A DNA stretch of 64,000 bases, from the NCBI RefSeq assembly GCF_006335145.1, contig NZ_VDMN01000001.1, positions 1,488,001 through 1,552,000 on the forward strand. Reading direction: 5' to 3'. How positions within the stretch are numbered: position 1 is the first letter of the stretch; each line of letters starts with the position of its first letter. The DNA comes from Aliirhizobium smilacinae (GTDB taxonomy: Bacteria; Pseudomonadota; Alphaproteobacteria; Rhizobiales; Rhizobiaceae). The translations under genes and the position numbers were made by a program. This document shows positions 48,699 to 59,500 of this stretch, one piece after another. Under the pieces are notes generated by a model. That model had not been told where the DNA came from and searched no databases. It saw nothing but the letters and a program-made list of their open reading frames with translations.

Positions 48699-50426
48699 TC
48701 AGCCGGTTGCTTTCAACTGGCGAGCCGTCTGCTCGGCGACCAGTTCGCGAAGCTCGGCGAGTTCCCGTTGCAACTGCAGCAGTTCCTCTTCGTCGTAGTC
48801 GGGCGCATCCGCAGAAACATCGGCCCAAAACGGCCAATTCTCCTCGCCGCGCCGGTTCACGGACTCATCGATCAAGGTGCCGACATGCGGCGGCAAAACA
48901 GTCTCCGCGAGGGGACGGCGGTTTTCGATGAGCAGCGAGCGCATCCGGTCGCCGAAGGCCGTGTCATTTGCGGCAAATCGCTCCTCGACCGACTCGTGAT
49001 CAGGGAGGAACTCATCCTCGTCATGATGAACGAGCTGCGTGGCTCCGGCAGCGGTGGCGTCCGTTTCCGCAGGCTCGACCAGCAGGTCTTGCTCCGGAAA
49101 ATCCAGATGAACGGGCATGTCGTCGAATTCGCTCGCCAGTTGTGACTGGCGCCGATAGCGCAGTGCGGCCAGGGCGAGACCAGCCAGAAGACCGATAACC
49201 GCACCGAGACCTGCGAGCCTGACGAGGTCCGGTCCAAGCCGTTCAGCGGAGGCCGGCGATGCCGGCCGCAGGACCGGCGGGGCGGATATCGCAACAGGCC
49301 TGGAGGAGCGCGCGTTCCCCTCGAGTTTTTCAAGATTGTGGCGGGCCTCTTCGGCGGCCGCATGAAGGGACGACAGCTGCACGGCCGTCTCATTCAACGG
49401 CCTGTCGGCATCAAGCGTTATCCTGCGGTCCTTGAGTTCGGCCAGGGATTTCGTCGTTGATGCGACTTCATCCTTGAGCGAGGCAACGAGCTGGCGCAGC
49501 GCACCGCCGATATCCCGTCTGGCGCCGTCGAGAGCACCCTGGGCCGCGACGAGCCTTGGGTGGAGCGGGCCGAGATTGACGGCGAGCTGCTGGACACTCA
49601 GCTCCGCCTGCACATAACGCTGCCGTTCATATTCGAGGCCGGTAAATTCGAGGCTGTCGGGAAGTGGTTTGGCCAGCACATCGGCGAGTTTCATCGACGA
49701 CGCCGCCTGCTGCTTTTCAGTCAGTTCCGCCAGTCGCTGCTCGGTACCGGCGATATCGGCGGCCACGCTGCCGCGTTCGTCATGCAGCGCCTGCAATTTT
49801 GCGCGCGTTCCCTCGTCCAGCTTGCCTACAAAACCTGCCAGAGCGGATTGAGCCCTGTCGGCCGCCTTTCGCATCGCGTCCACCTGCGGGCTCTGCGCTT
49901 CACCTGCATCTGAAACAAGCGCGCGCCGAAGTTCGGCCGCCAGCTGATTGGCGATCGCGGCTGCGGACTGCGGATCATGGGCTTTCGCGCCGAGCACGAT
50001 CCTGCTCGCGGTAGCGTCGTAGTTGACGGACATCGCATCGCGCAGCCGCTGGCGCGCCGCTTCCTCGGCCTGCGAAACGGTGGTCACCTCGCCTGAAAGA
50101 ACCTCGGAGATGACACGAACGATGGTGGGTCGGTTTTCCTCGCCGCTGGCAAGGTTGAGCGTGCGGATGACATTGTCCAGAACGGCCTTCGAGCCAAGCT
50201 CCTGAATGGCGGAATGGATCGCGTCGCCGCTTTGCGTACCGGAAGCGATCTGCGTCTCGGCCCGGAACTGGGTGCCGACAAGCTGCATGGCGACGAAAGG
50301 CACGGTGATGCCGACGGCCGCGGTCATTCCAAGGGTCAGGAATACCGCGTGGAGCCGGCGAAGGATCGACGGCGTCTCGTCAAACGCTTGCCTGTCTTCT
50401 GCATCGGCATCGATCTGCCCATACAT
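48699..50426 (-). CDS. Wzz/GumC-like polysaccharide co-polymerase without kinase domain
   Basis: A 575-residue membrane protein. TM1 lies at about residues 28-50 (AVFLTLGMTAAVGITVPFV), TM2 at about 415-433 (LAGLGAVIGLLAGLALAAL). Between them is a long periplasmic region with coiled coil, including ERQRYVQAELSVQQLAVNLG and PLHPRLVAAQ, the G-P-x-H-P-x-[VI] block of GumC/ExoP proteins. The 140-residue cytoplasmic tail is acidic and ends in a helix LQRELAELRELVAEQ; no Walker kinase domain follows, unlike ExoP. Such proteins set polysaccharide chain length. A separate tyrosine kinase is not seen here. Confidence 0.75.
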   Translation of the reverse strand: MYGQIDADAEDRQAFDETPSILRRLHAVFLTLGMTAAVGITVPFVAMQLVGTQFRAETQIASGTQSGDAIHSAIQELGSKAVLDNVIRTLNLASGEENRPTIVRVISEVLSGEVTTVSQAEEAARQRLRDAMSVNYDATASRIVLGAKAHDPQSAAAIANQLAAELRRALVSDAGEAQSPQVDAMRKAADRAQSALAGFVGKLDEGTRAKLQALHDERGSVAADIAGTEQRLAELTEKQQAASSMKLADVLAKPLPDSLEFTGLEYERQRYVQAELSVQQLAVNLGPLHPRLVAAQGALDGARRDIGGALRQLVASLKDEVASTTKSLAELKDRRITLDADRPLNETAVQLSSLHAAAEEARHNLEKLEGNARSSRPVAISAPPVLRPASPASAERLGPDLVRLAGLGAVIGLLAGLALAALRYRRQSQLASEFDDMPVHLDFPEQDLLVEPAETDATAAGATQLVHHDEDEFLPDHESVEERFAANDTAFGDRMRSLLIENRRPLAETVLPPHVGTLIDESVNRRGEENWPFWADVSADAPDYDEEELLQLQRELAELRELVAEQTARQLKATG

Positions 50427-50514
50427 CGCTCACCACCTCTGCGCGCAGCGGAACCGACATTGCCCGCAATAATTAACGCAGTCTAAATATTCGCGGCAAA
50501 CAAAAGGTTAATAG

Positions 50515-51153
50515 TCAGGCGAAAGACGGTCCGGGAATTGCCGGCTGAGTGCGGACGGAAGCCGGGTTTGGTCGTGCGAGCATGGAGAGGCCCCTGCCCG
50601 CCATGATGACCAGCCCGATATCTGCCCCCTCCAGGCGCTGTTCGATACGTCGTGTCGCAGCCTTATCGGCGGCATAGACAATCACCAGATCGAGGCGACC
50701 GGATAGGTTCGCATCGGGTGCGATGGCAACGAACTCATGCCACGGCGCGTGTCGGCTGAAATGCACGCAAAGAGCCTTCAATCGGCTCTCGTCATTACAG
50801 ATGACGCCGATACGGCGGGGCTCTGCGAAATAGGTCAAAAGCGACGAGATGAAGCGGGCGGGAGAAAACATCGCCTCGATTGGCTGCTTTCGGCAGACAA
50901 GTTTCAGCAAAAGACGCAGAAACGCGCCGCCGGACGGCAGAAGAAGACGCTTCGTCAGATCACGGCGACCGAAGCCGAGCAGCGACGCTGCAATCTTGCC
51001 TTTGTCGGCGAAAGCGATCGTTGCGGGCTGGCTTTTCGATAGTGCAAGCTCTTCCGCGTGCGCCAGGGCCGCATTCCAGCCGAAAATCGCTACCTGCAGA
51101 CCGAGTAGCTTTCGGGAAACGGGGAGGTTCGAAGATTTTACGTCTGTGCTCAT
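50515..51153 (-). CDS. Unassigned 212-aa protein, possibly WecG/TagA-like
   Basis: A 212-residue soluble protein lying 88 bases upstream of the Wzz-like gene on the same strand. An alternating hydrophobic pattern (RRIGVICNDESRLKALCVHF, then LDLVIVYAADKAATRRIEQR and GLVIMAGRGL) suggests an alpha/beta domain reminiscent of WecG/TagA-type glycosyltransferases, but the family's catalytic residues are not evident. A divergent exopolysaccharide gene is a reasonable guess. Start at 51153 (MSTDVKSSNLPV) has only a weak ribosome-binding site; a longer frame to 51399 looks unnatural. The 51154-51442 gap shows nothing else. Confidence 0.5.
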   Translation of the reverse strand: MSTDVKSSNLPVSRKLLGLQVAIFGWNAALAHAEELALSKSQPATIAFADKGKIAASLLGFGRRDLTKRLLLPSGGAFLRLLLKLVCRKQPIEAMFSPARFISSLLTYFAEPRRIGVICNDESRLKALCVHFSRHAPWHEFVAIAPDANLSGRLDLVIVYAADKAATRRIEQRLEGADIGLVIMAGRGLSMLARPNPASVRTQPAIPGPSFA

Positions 51154-51442
51154 GACCGGCTCTGTCGCGGATATCCTAGACTGTCCGATCTTGTAACAGC
51201 GCATCCTCAAACAGCATTTAAACCAAACGCTAAAATGCCAGCTTTGTGCGGTTATGCGGCACAAGGCAGGTATCCGGTTAGCGCATCGAACAGAGTTCTG
51301 TGAATCCGATGGGGACACATATTTGCGCAGCTTGCCGATGGTTGTTCCGAGGCGATAAGACCTAGATGTCCGGCATGATGCCGGTGCATATCCAGGCAAG
51401 GCCGGCGACGTTATTGCCTACATCATAGATTTTACGAATTTC

Positions 51443-53491
51443 ATGGATGCCAAGGTAGACAAGATGAGCTTAACCTCCGACGCCCCCCTCGCCGAAATTC
51501 TGGAACTTGCGCGCACACAGCGGCTCGCCTTCACCGACCTCTTCAACGTTGCCGAAAGCCGAAGTGCCGCTGGGCAGAAAGCCGAGGCTGCCGAAATCTA
51601 CAAGGCCTGGATCGCTTTCAACGACGGCAATCCCTTCCTTCATCTGGTCTATTTCAACTATTCGGTCACACTGCGTCAGCTGAACGACCTTTCCGGGGCG
51701 ATCAATGCGTTGCGCGCCTGCCTGAAGCTCGATCCCGCTTTCGGCCCGGCGCATATCAATCTCGGTCGTGCGCTCGAAGACGGCGGTCTTGCCGTGCAGG
51801 CGATCCAGCAGTGGCAGAGCTTTACCGCGCTGACCGCCGAAAGCACGGCCGATCGGGTCGGCCACCGGCTGATGACGCTGCAGCATATCGGCCGGGTGAT
51901 GGAAAATGCCGGATTGCTGGAAGAAGCCGAGACCGCGCTTTGGCAGGCGATCGAACTTCGTCCCGACAAGCCTGAAGCCGGCCAGCACTGGAGCGCGCTT
52001 CGGCAGCGGCAATGCAAATGGCCGGTGCTGACGCCATCGACCCATGCGACACAGCGGCAGATGATCGATGCGATGTCGCCGCTGACGCTTGCCTGCTATT
52101 CGGACGATCCGATGTTCCAGCTCGCCAAGGCCTATCGCTACAACAGGTCGCTGGTCGGGCGCGTCGAGACGAAGGAACTGCAACGCCGCATACCGAAGCA
52201 GAAGACCGGAACCGGCGAGCGTCTGCGGGTCGGTTACGTCTCGTCCGATCTGCGTGATCACGCAGTCGGCTTTGCACTTCGGGAAGTGCTCGAACTGCAC
52301 GACAAGAACAGCATCGAGGTCTACGCCTATTATTGCGGCGACCCGGTTCTGCGTGATGAAACCCAGACGCGGATGAAGGCGGCGGTGGATTGCTGGCGCG
52401 ATATCGCAACCTTGAGCGATGCCGAAGCCGCAAAGCTGATCGGCGACGACGAGATCGATATCCTGATCGACGTGAACGGTTATACCAAACACGCGCGGAC
52501 GAAGATTTTCGCCTATCGGCCGGCACCAGTCATCGTCAACTTCTGCGGTTATCCGAGTTCGATGGGCAGCCCGTTCCATCAGTATATGATCGCCGACGAG
52601 CATATCGTGCCGCCGGACAACGAGATCTATTATTCGGAAAAGGTTTTTCGTATCGCCTGCAACCAGCCGATCGACCGGCAGCGGACGGTCGCGGCCAAGC
52701 CCTCGCGCACTGAGGCCGGGCTACCGAAGGACAAGTTCGTCTTTGCCTGCTTCAATGGCATGCAGAAGATCACCGAGACAACGTTCGGACACTGGATGCA
52801 GATCCTGCGGGAGGCGCCAAACAGCGTGCTGTGGCTGCTGACCGGCGGCGACAAGGTGGATCAGCGGCTGCGCGAAAGTGCGGAAAAGGCCGGCATCACC
52901 AGCGACCGGATCATCTTTGCTCCGAAGGCGGCAAACGCGCAGCATCTGGCGCGTATCGCAGTCGCCGACCTGTTCCTCGACACATTCCCCTATGGTGCGC
53001 ATTCGACCGGGGCCGATGCCCTGACGATGGGGTTGCCGGTGCTGACCTTCCCCGGCCGAAGCTTTGCCGCCCGCTTCTGCCACAGCATCGTGCATGCCGC
53101 AGGCGTTCCGGAACTGCTGTGCAGCGATCCTGACAGCTATGTGGCGAAGGCGATCGGTTATGCGAAAAATCCGGCCAGCCTGAGAACAGTCAGGGACCAG
53201 CTTGCAGCCAAACGCGAGACGAGTGTTCTTCGCGACATCCCTGGACTTGCCTGCCGCCTGGAAGAGATCTTCTGGGAGATGCAGGGCGAATGCGAGCGTG
53301 GTGAGACGCCGGTACCGGACCTGCGCAACATGGACATCTATTACGATATCGGCGCAGACCTCGTTCAGGCCCATGTCGATTATTGTGACGATGGCGATTA
53401 CCGCCGACACTATCGCGACAAGCTTTCCGAATGGGACGACCAGTCGCCCATCGAGGCTGACAACCGTCTCTGGACCGTTTCGGAGAAATAG
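51443..53491 (+). CDS. TPR-containing GT41 O-linked GlcNAc transferase-like protein
   Basis: A 682-residue protein in two parts. Residues about 35-195 form tetratricopeptide-like helices (AINALRACLKLDPAFGPAHI, AETALWQAIELRPDKPEAG). From about 250 to the end is a SPINDLY/OGT-type GT41 catalytic region: LRVGYVSSDLRDHAVGFAL, VNGYTKHARTKIFAYRPAPV, FCGYPSSMGSPFHQYMIAD, FACFNGMQKITETTFGHWMQ, and DTFPYGAHSTGADALTMGLP. GT41 enzymes transfer GlcNAc or other hexoses to Ser/Thr (OGT) or Asn (HMW1C). It is convergent with the Ser/Thr-rich octad protein and near flagellar genes; either could be its substrate, which is inference. Met8 at 51464 is an alternative start. Confidence 0.85.
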   Translation: MDAKVDKMSLTSDAPLAEILELARTQRLAFTDLFNVAESRSAAGQKAEAAEIYKAWIAFNDGNPFLHLVYFNYSVTLRQLNDLSGAINALRACLKLDPAFGPAHINLGRALEDGGLAVQAIQQWQSFTALTAESTADRVGHRLMTLQHIGRVMENAGLLEEAETALWQAIELRPDKPEAGQHWSALRQRQCKWPVLTPSTHATQRQMIDAMSPLTLACYSDDPMFQLAKAYRYNRSLVGRVETKELQRRIPKQKTGTGERLRVGYVSSDLRDHAVGFALREVLELHDKNSIEVYAYYCGDPVLRDETQTRMKAAVDCWRDIATLSDAEAAKLIGDDEIDILIDVNGYTKHARTKIFAYRPAPVIVNFCGYPSSMGSPFHQYMIADEHIVPPDNEIYYSEKVFRIACNQPIDRQRTVAAKPSRTEAGLPKDKFVFACFNGMQKITETTFGHWMQILREAPNSVLWLLTGGDKVDQRLRESAEKAGITSDRIIFAPKAANAQHLARIAVADLFLDTFPYGAHSTGADALTMGLPVLTFPGRSFAARFCHSIVHAAGVPELLCSDPDSYVAKAIGYAKNPASLRTVRDQLAAKRETSVLRDIPGLACRLEEIFWEMQGECERGETPVPDLRNMDIYYDIGADLVQAHVDYCDDGDYRRHYRDKLSEWDDQSPIEADNRLWTVSEK

Positions 53492-53502
53492 GCCGAGAAT
53501 AG

Positions 53503-53530
53503 CATCGCCGCTCTCACGGGAGCGGCGATG
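53503..53530. terminator. Terminator between GT41 gene and octad-repeat gene
   Basis: A perfect 11-bp stem CATCGCCGCTC / GAGCGGCGATG with a six-base loop, 11 bases after the GT41 stop and 31 before the convergent repeat gene ends. A broken T-run follows (TGATTCGTTTCTGTT) on the + strand. Confidence 0.75.
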
Positions 53531-53560
53531 TGATTCGTTTCTGTTATCTGAGCTTTGCGC

Positions 53561-56500
53561 TTACGCTGCCAGATAGAGCGAGATGATTGCCGAGACCTGT
53601 GCCGGGCTTAGCGCTGCCATATGCGTTTCGATCAGCGTGTCGCGTTGCGCGCTGGACATGGCCACGATGCTTTCGGTCGAGAGGCCCGGAAGAGCGGCAC
53701 TGTTGAAGGCCGCGATATCGGCAGTCGAGAACGTCGCCAATCCATCATTCGACAGAGCTGCGAGCTGGTTCGACGTCAGGGCGTTGACCTGTGTCGGGCT
53801 AAGGGCTTCTGCCTGCGCCGTGGTCAGCGACGAGATCACCGAGGTGGTGAGACCGGAGATCGCGCCGGTTCCGAGTGCCGCGATCTCGCCCGTCGTCAGG
53901 ACGGCGATGTCATCCGTACCCAGTGCTGCAGCCTGCAGCGCGCTGAGAGCACCGATCTGCGCAGTGGTAAGCTCCGCGACCTGAGCGGTGGAGAGAGCCA
54001 CGATCTGATTGTAATTCAGACCGCCGACCTGGCTGGCAGACAAGGCGCCGATCTGCGCCGTCGTCAACGATGCGATGATCGCCGTCGACAGCCCCTTGAT
54101 TGCGGCCGTACCGATGGCGGCAAGATCCGTTGTCGAGAAGGATGCCAGATCATCGGTGGTCAGGCCGGCAAGACCTGCGGAGCTGAAGGCCGCTATCTGC
54201 GCCGTCGAGAGCGAGTCGAGATGTTCGGCGGTCAACGCATCGACCTGGGCGCTGGTGAGACCGGAGATGCCGGCGGTACCGAGTGCGGCCAGTTCCTGCG
54301 TCGACAAAGCCGCGATGAAGGTGGTCGACAGGCCTGCGATCGCCGTCGACGAGATGGCCGCAAGCTTTTCGGTCGAGAAGGATTCCAGATCGTCGGCGGT
54401 CAGGCCCGATATGGCGGTCGATGTCAGAGCCGCGATCTGAGTCGTGGAGAGCACGGAGATCTGGTCCAGTGTCAGTGCACCGGTCTGATCGCTGGTCAGA
54501 CCGGCGATGCCGGCCGTGCTCAGCGCCGCAATCTGCGCCGTCGTCAGCGCCGCGATCTCGGTGGTTGTAAGCACCGCGACCTGGCTCGACGAGAGCACAC
54601 CGATCTGTGCCGTCGAGAAGGTCTCGAGCTGATCCAGGCTGAGCGCCGCGATCTGGCCGGTGGTGAGACCTGAAATGGCTGCGGTTCCGAGCGCCGCAAT
54701 CTGTTCCGTCGTCAGGGCGGCGACGGTGGCGGTCGATAGACCGGAAATGGCAGCCGAGCTGATCGCTGCGATTTCATCGGTGGTAAAGGTGGCGAGATCA
54801 TCAAGGCCGAGCGCGGAGATCTGTCTGGAACTCAGCGCCGCAATCTGTGTCGCCGTCAGCGCTTCGGCCTGAACGGTGCTCAGGGCCGAGATCTGGCTGC
54901 TGGTGAGACCGGCGATGCCGGCAGCACTCAGATGCGCAATCTGTTCCGTCGACAGAGCCGCCAGAACGGTGGTCGTCAATCCTGCCACGCCGCTGGAGCT
55001 GAGGGCCGCGATATCGGCGGTCGAGAAGACCTCCAGATCGTCGGTACCGAAGGCTGCGACCTGCGCCGAGTTAAGGGCGCCGATCTGCATCGAAGTCAGG
55101 GCTTCGACCTGGCTGGTGGACAGCGCAGTGATCTGGGCCGCTGTCAGACCGGCTATGCCGCCAGTGCCAAGAGCGGCAATCTGACCGGTCGAGAGGCCTG
55201 CTATGCTGTCGGTGCTGAGGACTGCGATCTGTTTGGAACCGAGGGCTCCCATCTGCGCCGTCGTCAGGGCATCTATCTGTGCGTTGCTCAGAGCTGCCAC
55301 CTGGCCGGTAGTCAGCCCTCCGATTGCAGCCGAACTGAGCGATGCGACCTGTTCGGTCGATAGTGCCGCGAGGACAGTCGTGGACAAGCCGGCGATCGCG
55401 GCTGAGCCGAGGACTGCCAGTTCCTTCGTCGAAAAGACCGCCAGATCGTCGGCGCCGAGTGCAGCCAGCTGCGCCGACGTCAGGACCGCAACCTGGGTGC
55501 TGGTCAGTGCCTCAACCTGGCTCGTGGACATCGCAGTCACCTGAGCCGAGGTGAGACCGGCCAGGCCGGCTGTCCCCATGGCGGCAATCTGTGCGGTCGA
55601 GAGTGTCGATATACCGGCTGTGCCGAGGGCTGCGATCTGCCTTGATGACAGATGGCCGATCTGGGCTGTCGTGAGGGCTTCAAGCTGATTGCTGCCGAGG
55701 GCGGTCACCTGAGTGGTCGAAAGCGCTGCAATGCTCGAGAAGCTCAGAGCCTCGATCTTATCGCTCGTCAGCGACGCGAGGACGGCTGTCGAAAGACCGG
55801 CGATCGCACTCGCGCTCAATGCAGCGATTTCCCTGGTCGTGAAGAGCGCGAGGTCATCGCTGCCGAGAGCGGCGATCTGGTTCGAGTTCAGGACCGCGAT
55901 CTGGGAGCTGGACAAAGCTTCTGCCTGGGCCGTGGAAAGCGTGGCTATCTGGGCGGTCGACAGCCCGGCTATGACAGCCGTGCTCAAACCAGCGATCTCC
56001 TCTGTCGAAAGAGAGGCGATATAGGTTGTGCCCAGTGCCTCAAGCTGTTTCGAGTTCAATGCGCTGACCTGGGTGCTCGTCATCGCTGCGAGCTGGGTTG
56101 TCGAGAACGCGGCCATCTGGGCGGTCGAGAGGCTGGTAATCGCAGCCGTGCTGAGTGCTGCTATGAGATCGGTTGAGAGAGACCCCAGCGTGGCGGACGA
56201 CAGTCCGGCAACCGCGCTGGAACTCAAGGCCGCAATTTCCCTGGTCGCGAACAATGCAAGATCATCGGCACCGAGAGCCGCAACCTGCTTGGACGTAAGC
56301 GACGCCACCTGTGTTGCGGTCAGGGCTTCGGTCTGGGCCGTCGTGAGCGCCTCGATCTGGCTCGATGAAAGCCCCGAAATGCCAGCGGTGCTTAAAGCGG
56401 CGATCTGACCGGTGGTCAGCACCGCGAGATCGGCAGTCGAAAGGGCTGCGGCTTGATAAGAATTCAACGCCCCCATCTGGCGGGTCGTCAAAGCCTCTAC

Positions 56501-59500
56501 CTGGCCGGTACTCAGTGTCGCAATCTGCCTGGTGGTGAGACCGGCAATGGCCGAGGTGCCAAGGCCCGCGACCATTTCAGTCGACAGGGATGCGAGTGTA
56601 TCGGTCGACAGACCGGCTATCGCACCGGAGCTGATTGCCGAAAGGGCGGAACTCGAAAGCGCCTCAAGATCGTCTGCACCCAGGGCCGCGATCTGTTGTG
56701 AGGTGAGCGCGCCGACCTGCTTGCTGGAGAGAGCCGCAATCTGGCCGGTGCTCAGCGCTGCTATCTGCTTGGTCGTAAGGGAGGCGACCGCAGTTGTACT
56801 CAGGGAAGCAATCTGGCCCGTGGAGAGCGAGGCGATGACGGCCGTCGTCAGGCTGGAAATCGCATCGGTATGGATGGCCGCGACATCGGAGGTAGAGAAC
56901 GTCTTGATATTTTCCGTGCCGATAACCGCGATCTGGGCAGAACTCAATGCAGCGACCTGAACACTGGTCAGGGCACCGGCATGCGCGGTGGAGAGAGCCG
57001 CTACCTGCTTCGTGGTCAGGCCGGAAATGCCGGCCGTGCTGAACGACGAGACCTGGGCGGTGGACAGGGCTGCAATGTCATCCGTACCAAGGGCCGCCGC
57101 CTGGGCAGCACTCAGCGAAGAAATCTGCTTCGTCGTCAGCGATGACACCTGGCTCGTCAACAAGGCCGAAATCTGGCCTGTCGTCAAACCGGTCATGCCG
57201 CTGGCACTCAATGCCGCGATCTGGGCAGTGGACAACGAGGCCAATGCCGACGTCGACAATCCGGAGATGGCGGAAGAACTGATCGCGGCCATTTCCTTGG
57301 TCGAGAAGGTCGCGATATCGGCAGGGTCAAGAACCTCGATCTGGTCGAGGCTCAAGACCGCGATCTGGGTGGCGGTGAGGGCATCGACCTGCGCAGTTGA
57401 AAGAGCTGCCACCTGTCTTGTCGAAAGGCCCGCCACGCCGGCCGTGCTCAGCGCAGCAACCTGAGCCGTGGAGAGTGCGGCGATGTCGTTGGTGCCGAAA
57501 GCTGCGATCTGCACCGAACTCAGCGTCGCCATCTGCACGGTAGACAAGGCCGAAATCTGCGCTGGTGTCAGCGCCGCAATATGGTCTTCGCTCAAGCCCT
57601 TGAGGCCTGCCGTGCTCAGTGCCGCAATCTGGGCGGAGCTGAACTGCCCGACTGCGGTGTCGCTCAACGCGGCCACCTGGGCAGACGTCAGGGCGGCAAC
57701 CTGCTTGGTCGACAAGGCACCGATCTGGGCCGAGCTGAGCGTATCGATCTGGTCGCTCGTCAGGTTGGCGATCGCCGTTACTCCGAGCGCACCAATCTGT
57801 TCGCTGGTCAGTGAGTTAATTGCACTGCTGCTCAGGCCCGCGATGGCCTTGGCTCCGATCGCGGCGATATCGGCTGGAGAGAAGGTGGCAAGGTCCGCTG
57901 TGCTCAAGGCAGCAATCTGCGAAGTCTTGAGAACGCTTATCTGAAGCGTCGACAGGGCATCCACCTGCGCCGTGGACAGAGCGGCGATCTGGTTCGTCGT
58001 CAGGCTGGCGATCCCGGCCGTGCTGAGAGCGGCGACCTGGGCCGTCGATAGGGCCGCGATCACATCCGTGGACAGGGCCGCAACAGCACCGGTGTTCAAA
58101 ACAGCAAGTCGCGCGGGCGAGAATGCCGCGATGGTCTCCGGGGCGAGCGCTCCAACCTGCACCGACGTCAGTGCCGCGACCTGTGCCGTGGAAAGGGCTG
58201 CGAATTGAGCAGATGACAGGGCGGCGATCTGATCCGTCGACAGGGTGGCGAAAGCAGCTGTGGTCAGCGATGCAACCTGGCCGCTGTTGAGGGATACAAG
58301 CGCTTCCGTGCTGAGGGCCCCGATCTGCTTGGACGTCAGCGCCTTGATCTGGGTCGTGGACAAAGCCGATGCCTGATCGCTCGATAGCACTGCAATCTGG
58401 GCAGTCGATAGCGCCGCGATCGCTGTCGCACCCAGCGCGGCGACCTGCACCTTCGACAGGGCCGCAATCGTGCTGGTCGGCAAGCCAGCCATAGCCGCGG
58501 AGCTTATCGACGCCAAGGACTTGGCTGAAAGAGCGAGGAAGCTTTCCGCGTCGATCGCCCCGAGCTGGGACGAAGACAAGGCCGCAATCTGAGCGGTGGT
58601 GAGTGCGGCGATCTTGTCGCTGCTCAAGGCAGCCACCTGTTCCGTCGTCATTTTCGCGACGGCGACGGTTGTAAGAGCGGCGATCTGGGCGGTCGACAAT
58701 GCCTGCAGCGTGGCAGTGCTCAAACCCTGAACTGCCGCTGTGGTGAGGACGGCCATCTCTGCGGTCGAGAACGTCGCCACATCCTCTGCATCCAGCGCAG
58801 CGATCTGGGCGGAACTCAAGGTCTTTATCTGCGCCGTGGTGAGTGCTTCGGCCTGGCTGGAATTCAAGGCCGCGACCTGTGCAACGGTCAGGCGGGACAC
58901 CGTAGCGGCAGACAGAGCCGCGATCTGGGTCGCGGACAAGACGGCGATGCCGTCTGTTCCAAGCGCTCCGATCTGCGAGGTCCGTAAAGCGGTGATCTGG
59001 TCGGTGCTTAGTACCTTGATCTGCGCCGTTGACAGACTATCGAGCTGCTCCGTCGTCAATCCACCGATTGTGCCTGCCGCCAGGGCAGCAATTTGAGCGG
59101 TAGAAAGCGACGCGATCACGTTTGCGCTCAAGCCGGAAATCGCCGCGCTCGTGATCGCCGCCATGTCATCAGTCGAAAATGTGGCAAGCTGCTGTGACGT
59201 CAGTGTTGCGAGCTGGGTTGCCGACAGCACTTTCACCTGAACGGCAGTGAGCGCCTGGGTTTGGGCAACCGACAGAACTTCCATCTGCGCAGAAGAAAGT
59301 TTCCCAACGACGGCCGTGCTCAGCGCTGCAATCTGCCCGGTCGACAGAGATGCCATGGCGCTGGTGCTGAGGCCGGTAATGCTGCGGCTGGTAAGCGCCG
59401 CGATATTGGCTGTCGAGAAAGCCGCGAGGTCAGCGGAATTCAGCACGGCAAGCTGCACCGAAGTCAGTGCAGCAACTTGGGCTGTCGTGAGCGCCGCGAT

